64,000 bases of DNA from Gammaproteobacteria bacterium (lineage in GTDB: Bacteria > Pseudomonadota > Gammaproteobacteria > GCA-001735895). The notes beneath the pieces are model-generated. The model did no database searches. It worked only from the letters and a program-made list of their open reading frames with translations, and was not told the origin of the DNA. The stretch is from contig JAAEMR010000257.1 of assembly GCA_024225395.1 (NCBI GenBank), forward strand, positions 1 through 64,000. The letters are read 5' to 3'. Below are positions 59,725 through 64,000 of the stretch, piece by piece. Both the position numbers and the translations under genes were made by a program. The first letter of the stretch is position 1, and every line of letters starts with the position of its first letter.

Positions 59725-60982
59725 TACTGACAAGGTTAAACAGAGTTTAAAGAAACGTTACGCTAAAGAAAAACGTTTCCAGCTGTATGGAAAAATTGCC
59801 GTTATGACCGGTTTTGTCTTCCTTGGCCTGTTGTTGCTGGACATTATCACCAAAGCTATTCCGGCATTTCAGAGCACAGAGATTCTGCTGGAGATCCCGC
59901 TTGATAGGCACACTCTTGAATTGTCTTCAAACATAGCGCTCAATGAAGATACTTTAAGTGCTATTGATTATGCAGGATTGGTCAAGAAATCAATGCGTCA
60001 GAAATTTCCTGATATTAAAAAGCGTAAGGACAAAAAACAACTCTATAAACTAATCTCCAGCGGGGCTGAATTTGATTTACGGGACATGGTGATCAGTAAA
60101 CCTGAATTAATCAGTACAACACCACTATTAATCTGGGTAAAAGCCGATGATGACATCGATACGTTTTTTAAACTACAAACCAGGACCAGTCGAGTCACTG
60201 ATAAACAGGCAGAGTTTGTCGAACAGTTAATCCTGCAGGATCAAATTCGTACCAGCTTTAACACCACCTTTTTTACTGCCAGTGATTCAAGAGAGCCTGA
60301 ACAGGCAGGCATCAAAGGTGCCCTGCTTGGATCTTTCTGGACATTACTGGTCACCCTTTTTTTATCTTTACCCATCGGAATCGGCGCAGCTGTTTATCTG
60401 GAAGAATTTGCACCACAAAATAAACTAACCGATTTCATTGAAATCAATATTAACAACCTGGCAGCAGTACCCTCGATAGTATTTGGATTATTAGGATTAG
60501 CTGTTTTTATCAACTTCTTCGGTATGCCCCGATCAGTTCCTTTAGTCGGCGGCCTGGTATTATCCTTAATGACATTACCGACCATCATCATATCCAGTCG
60601 TGCAGCGATTAAATCAGTGCCTCCATCTATTAAGGAAGCCGCCCTGGGTTTGGGAGCTTCACATATGCAGACCGTTTTTCATCATGTGTTGCCATTGGCT
60701 ATGCCAGGAATTCTAACCGGTGCCATTATCGGTATGGCACAGGCACTGGGTGAAACTGCTCCTTTGTTAATGATCGGCATGGTTGCTTTCATCGTCGATA
60801 TTCCCGGGGGTGTAGTTGATTCAGCAACGGTATTACCGGTTCAAATTTATCTCTGGTCTGATAGTCCGGAACGAGCCTTCACCGCTTTAACAGCAGCCAC
60901 TATCCTGGTTTTATTAGCCTTCCTCGCAGTAATGAATATGCTGGCTATCTTTTTACGCAAACATTTTGAACGACGCTGGTAA
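59717..60982 (+). CDS. pstA: Phosphate ABC permease PstA (extended form)
   Basis: A 421-aa permease with an unusually large extracytoplasmic insertion between TM1 ([18 protein letters not shown]) and the transport core, about residues 45-190, with charged Lys/Asp-rich sequence. The core includes [31 protein letters not shown], the EAA loop ([30 protein letters not shown]) and [14 protein letters not shown]. Standard PstA is about 295 aa. It overlaps the pstC stop by eight bases and precedes pstB by eight. Confidence 0.92.
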   Translation: MNNTDKVKQSLKKRYAKEKRFQLYGKIAVMTGFVFLGLLLLDIITKAIPAFQSTEILLEIPLDRHTLELSSNIALNEDTLSAIDYAGLVKKSMRQKFPDIKKRKDKKQLYKLISSGAEFDLRDMVISKPELISTTPLLIWVKADDDIDTFFKLQTRTSRVTDKQAEFVEQLILQDQIRTSFNTTFFTASDSREPEQAGIKGALLGSFWTLLVTLFLSLPIGIGAAVYLEEFAPQNKLTDFIEININNLAAVPSIVFGLLGLAVFINFFGMPRSVPLVGGLVLSLMTLPTIIISSRAAIKSVPPSIKEAALGLGASHMQTVFHHVLPLAMPGILTGAIIGMAQALGETAPLLMIGMVAFIVDIPGGVVDSATVLPVQIYLWSDSPERAFTALTAATILVLLAFLAVMNMLAIFLRKHFERRW

Positions 60983-60990
60983 TATCTGTC

Positions 60991-61887
60991 ATGTCAATCA
61001 ATACTTCAGCCAAAATTTCACAGCCTTTTCAAGCGAACACTGAGCCAATGTTAGAAGAAACATCCAATAAAGCCACAACCAAAAGTAGCGACAATAAGTC
61101 AGATATCACCATAGGTGAAAACATCATTGAAAACCCGAAGTTTTCAACGCGTAATGTCGATGTCTTTTACGATGACAAACAGGCGATATTTAATGCCTCC
61201 CTGGACATCGGGAGAAATGAAGTTATTGCGTTAATTGGACCATCAGGCTGCGGCAAGTCGACTTTCCTCAGAACACTCAATCGGATGAATGATACGATTC
61301 CGAGTTGCCGAATTAGCGGTGAAATCACACTGGATGGAGAAAATATTTATGATAAAAAAATGGACCCTGTTCTATTACGTGCAAGAGTTGGCATGGTGTT
61401 CCAAAAAGCCAATCCATTTCCAAAGTCTATTTATGACAACGTGGCTTATGGCCCTCGCCTGCACGGCCTGGCCAGAACAAATTCAGAGCTTGATGAAATT
61501 GTTATCACCAGCCTGGAAAAAGCCGGTTTGTTCAATGAAGTCAAAGACCGACTCACAGCTCCTGGTACTGGTCTTTCGGGTGGACAGCAACAACGGCTCT
61601 GCATTGCCCGTACTATCTCTGTCAGCCCCGAAGTTATTCTGATGGATGAACCGGCCTCTGCATTGGACCCAATTGCAACCGCAATTATCGAAGAACTAAT
61701 AGATGAACTACGTGTAAATTTCACTATCGCTATCGTCACTCACTCCATGCAACAGGCTGCCAGAGTTTCTCAACGTACCGCTTATTTTCATATGGGCAAA
61801 ATCATAGAAGTGGGAAATACCAGCCAGATATTCACAAACCCGCGTCACCAGCTAACTGAAAACTATATTACCGGTAAATTCGGATAA
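60991..61887 (+). CDS. pstB: Phosphate ABC ATPase PstB
   Basis: A 298-aa ATPase with Walker [20 protein letters not shown], signature [15 protein letters not shown], Walker [14 protein letters not shown] and the switch His in [12 protein letters not shown]. The family usually has about 257 residues; here roughly 45 N-terminal residues (Ser/Thr/Asn-rich) precede [16 protein letters not shown]. It energises phosphate import through PstC/PstA and signals to PhoR with PhoU. Confidence 0.96.
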   Translation: MSINTSAKISQPFQANTEPMLEETSNKATTKSSDNKSDITIGENIIENPKFSTRNVDVFYDDKQAIFNASLDIGRNEVIALIGPSGCGKSTFLRTLNRMNDTIPSCRISGEITLDGENIYDKKMDPVLLRARVGMVFQKANPFPKSIYDNVAYGPRLHGLARTNSELDEIVITSLEKAGLFNEVKDRLTAPGTGLSGGQQQRLCIARTISVSPEVILMDEPASALDPIATAIIEELIDELRVNFTIAIVTHSMQQAARVSQRTAYFHMGKIIEVGNTSQIFTNPRHQLTENYITGKFG

Positions 61888-61903
61888 CACATTGGAAAGT
61901 AAA

Positions 61904-62620
61904 ATGAATACAGAATCCCCATTAAGCGGACACATATCAAAACGATTTGACAGCGAGTTGGAAGATATTAGAAACAAGGTGTTAACCATGGGTGGACTGG
62001 TGGAAACCCAGGTTAATAACGGCATTCTAGCCTTAATGGAATCAGACTCAGTCATTGCTCAAAAAGTAGCCACAGAAGATTACAAAATTAACGCGATGGA
62101 AGTTGAAATTGATGAGCAGTGTGTTGAAATTCTGGCGCGTAGACAACCTGCAGCCAGTGACCTTCGGCTCGTGGTCACCATCATCAAAACAATAACAGAT
62201 CTTGAACGTATCGGTGACCAGGCTGAAAAGCTGGGACGTTTTGAACTCGAACTCATCGATGAAGGTTCTACATCAACCCAGTATGCAAAACTGGAACATC
62301 TGGGAAACCTGGTCAGTAAAATGCTGCATAATGCACTCAATGCATTTGCCCGACTGGATGGAAACGTTGCATTAAAAACCATCAAAAAAGATAAAAAAGT
62401 TAATGATGAGTTCGAATCATTGATGAGACAGTTAATCACTTTAATGATGGAAGACCCTAGATCCATTAAAAATGCGTTACGTGTTTCCTGGTGTGCAAGA
62501 GCATTGGAGCGGGTTGGTGATCATGCCATCAACATCTGTGAATATGTTTTATTTCTAAAACATGGCAAAGATGTTCGCCATATAGATTACAAGGAAGTTA
62601 AAAAGCAACTTTCAAAATAG
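61904..62620 (+). CDS. phoU: Phosphate signalling protein PhoU
   Basis: A 238-aa all-helical protein that restrains PhoR when phosphate is ample. The start ATG at 61904 follows a GGAAAG; a TTG at 61892 adds four residues. The metal motif EVEIDEQCVEILARRQPAASDLR and the second half LRVSWCARALERVGDHAINICE (E-R-x-G-D-H) are diagnostic. It ends the phoBR-pst cluster and runs directly into the convergent tupB gene (stops one base apart), with no terminator visible. Confidence 0.95.
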   Translation: MNTESPLSGHISKRFDSELEDIRNKVLTMGGLVETQVNNGILALMESDSVIAQKVATEDYKINAMEVEIDEQCVEILARRQPAASDLRLVVTIIKTITDLERIGDQAEKLGRFELELIDEGSTSTQYAKLEHLGNLVSKMLHNALNAFARLDGNVALKTIKKDKKVNDEFESLMRQLITLMMEDPRSIKNALRVSWCARALERVGDHAINICEYVLFLKHGKDVRHIDYKEVKKQLSK

Positions 62621-62621
62621 T

Positions 62622-63326
62622 TTACAAATTAGCCGTATGTGTCTTGTGGTCCATAGAATGAACAAAAGCATTCAATATAAAAGACAATAAAACCATCACT
62701 ATGCCTAACGCAATACCCTGGGAAAAATTGCCCTTGCTGGTTTCCAGAGCAATGGCAGTGGGAATATTTCGAGTATATTCAAGAATGTTACCACCTAGCA
62801 TCATCGATGCCCCTACTTCGGCAATAATACGCCCGTAAGCGGCCAGTAGCGCCGTGATCAAGCCAAAACGAACTTCATATAACAATGTAAAAAAAGCCTG
62901 AATGGGTCCTGCGCCCAGGGTTCTTGCCGTTTCCCAGGCGCGATTATCAACAGCCTGAATAGCCGCTAATGACATCGAAACCAGGATCGGATAACTCAAT
63001 AGAAACTGACCTAATACCATCGCTGTTTGAGTGAACAGCAATCTGAAATCTCCAAGTGGCCCCTGTCGGGATAACATGACGAATAAAGTCAAACCAACGA
63101 CCACGGCAGGAACAGATAACAATGCACTGAAGATAGATATTAAGACTTTGCGCCCGGGAAAACGAAAGTGTGCCAGGACAAATGCAGTTAACAGTGCGGG
63201 AGGTATCGCACAGATGATTGCGACAGTAGAAACCCGGAAGGAAATTCCAATGATTCCCCATATCGTAGGGTCACCACTTAACAGTAACCACAAAGCCTGG
63301 AGAGTTGCATCAGTCAGTGTATCCAT
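62622..63326 (-). CDS. tupB: Tungstate ABC permease TupB
   Basis: A 234-aa permease with about five to six TM helices. I chose the ATG at 63326 (MDTLTDATLQALWLLLSGD), which starts ten bases after the tupA stop; a start at 63389 would overlap tupA. The cytoplasmic EAA loop is WETARTLGAGPIQAFFTLLYEVRFG, and EVGASMMLGGNILEYTRNIPTAIALETS is typical of TupB/WtpB-type permeases. Its ATPase is not adjacent; the matching TupC-like gene lies at 7023-7727 on the same strand. Confidence 0.88.
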   Translation of the reverse strand: MDTLTDATLQALWLLLSGDPTIWGIIGISFRVSTVAIICAIPPALLTAFVLAHFRFPGRKVLISIFSALLSVPAVVVGLTLFVMLSRQGPLGDFRLLFTQTAMVLGQFLLSYPILVSMSLAAIQAVDNRAWETARTLGAGPIQAFFTLLYEVRFGLITALLAAYGRIIAEVGASMMLGGNILEYTRNIPTAIALETSKGNFSQGIALGIVMVLLSFILNAFVHSMDHKTHTANL

Positions 63327-63336
63327 TAGGAAAAAC

Positions 63337-64000
63337 TTAATCCACCATTGGAGTAAAGAGCTGTTTACCCAGCATTTTATATTCTGCAATTAAAGGCTGG
63401 CCTTTAGATTTTGATGTTATCCAGTCAATTAACGCACTCGATCCTGCAAAGTTTATATCCGGATATCGTTCTGGATTTACCGCAATAATGCCATAAGGAT
63501 TAAATAAAGAAGAATCTCCCTCATGAGTAATATTAAGCTGAACTTTAGATTCATAAGCCAACCAGGTTCCACGATCCGTCAAAGTATAGGCATCCAGTTC
63601 ATTTGCCATCTGTAAAACTTTCCCCATACCCTGGCCGACTTCACGATACCAGGACCCGTCTGGTTGAATTCCAGACTGTTTCCAGATGTTTAACTCTTTT
63701 TTGTGAGTGCCGGAATTATCCCCCCTGGAAATGAATAAAGATTGTGATTTTTTAATAAACTGAAAAGCCTGCTTAACCGATTTGGCATATTTTACTTTTG
63801 CAGGGTCACTTGCAGGCCCGATGACCACGAAGTCGTTATACATGACAGGATAACGTTTAACTCCAAAACCGGAATCCACAAAATCTTTCTCGGCCTGCAG
63901 TGCATGAACCAGAACCACATCCACATCACCATCTTTTCCAAGGCGAAGAGCTTTACCCGTTCCTACCGCAATAACATGAACTTTATAACCGGACTCTTTT
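63337..64000 (-). CDS. tupA: Tungstate-binding protein TupA (partial)
   Basis: The 3' two-thirds of a TupA-like substrate-binding protein; about 221 codons are visible, and the 5' end is beyond the window. Visible segments are ESGYKVHVIAVGTGKALRLG, then GDVDVVLVHALQAEKDFVDSGFG, VMYNDFVVIGPASDPAKV and ISRGDNSGTHKKEL, the last near-identical in design to known TupA proteins (ligand Ser/Arg/Thr loops). TupA binds tungstate with very high affinity and selects it over molybdate. The frame has no stop between 63337 and 64000. Confidence 0.9.
   Translation of the reverse strand, partial: KESGYKVHVIAVGTGKALRLGKDGDVDVVLVHALQAEKDFVDSGFGVKRYPVMYNDFVVIGPASDPAKVKYAKSVKQAFQFIKKSQSLFISRGDNSGTHKKELNIWKQSGIQPDGSWYREVGQGMGKVLQMANELDAYTLTDRGTWLAYESKVQLNITHEGDSSLFNPYGIIAVNPERYPDINFAGSSALIDWITSKSKGQPLIAEYKMLGKQLFTPMVD

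Overview
The window looks like chromosomal DNA of a moderately AT-rich gammaproteobacterium. Support comes from the block hrcA-grpE-dnaK-dnaJ-dapB beside nadK-recN, the bamE/rnfH/ratA group near fur, a DUF5062 protein, PhoB/PhoR with pstSCAB-phoU, and a sigma-32-type promoter at dnaK. A type III glutamine synthetase, a probable pyrophosphate-type PEP carboxykinase, a tungstate (Tup) transporter and several c-di-GMP enzymes fit a free-living or symbiotic marine or sediment gammaproteobacterium. I cannot name a genus. I saw no tRNA, rRNA, CRISPR array, transposase or integrase gene.

Layout. 0-3.8 kb: a tripartite tricarboxylate transporter (tctB partial, tctC) behind a CitA/DcuS-type sensor kinase and its regulator. 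4-7.7 kb: moeA, mobB, mobA and a TupC-like ATPase, plus a small lipoprotein gene, for molybdenum/tungsten cofactor supply. 8-12.2 kb: a thioesterase, a PAS-GGDEF-EAL protein and a TlpA-like thioredoxin. 12.2-37 kb: a region rich in glutamate and nitrogen metabolism (gltD, gltB, guaC, probable PPi-PEPCK, type III glutamine synthetase, an aminotransferase, a short NAD-glutamate dehydrogenase). Signalling genes lie among them: a TPR response regulator with a soluble kinase, and a haem-site GGDEF-EAL protein. 37-51 kb: housekeeping genes (DNA-repair-related ATL, M48 protease, dapB, chaperones, nadK, recN, fur, bamE, rnfH, ratA) and a sodium-coupled transporter. 50.3-54.7 kb: a gtrA/gtrB/DUF6056 surface-glycosylation cassette interrupted by an oppositely oriented epimerase and flanked by a 52-bp direct repeat. 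55-62.6 kb: the phosphate regulon phoB-phoR-pstS-pstC-pstA-pstB-phoU with Pho boxes. 62.6-64 kb: tupB and the 3' part of tupA.

How it fits together. The glnN promoter region carries two NtrC-like sites exactly 20 bp apart and a GG-N10-GC sigma-54 promoter, so ammonium assimilation by the type III enzyme is probably under Ntr control. GltBD, NAD-GDH and the aminotransferase then move nitrogen through glutamate, and the PEPCK-like enzyme could link this to oxaloacetate/PEP. The tupA-tupB pair (right end) and tupC-mobA-mobB-moeA (left part) lie on the same strand in the order expected for one operon but about 55 kb apart. A family of intergenic inverted-repeat elements of about 140-170 bp, built from CACGAAG or CGCAGAGG units, occurs four times.
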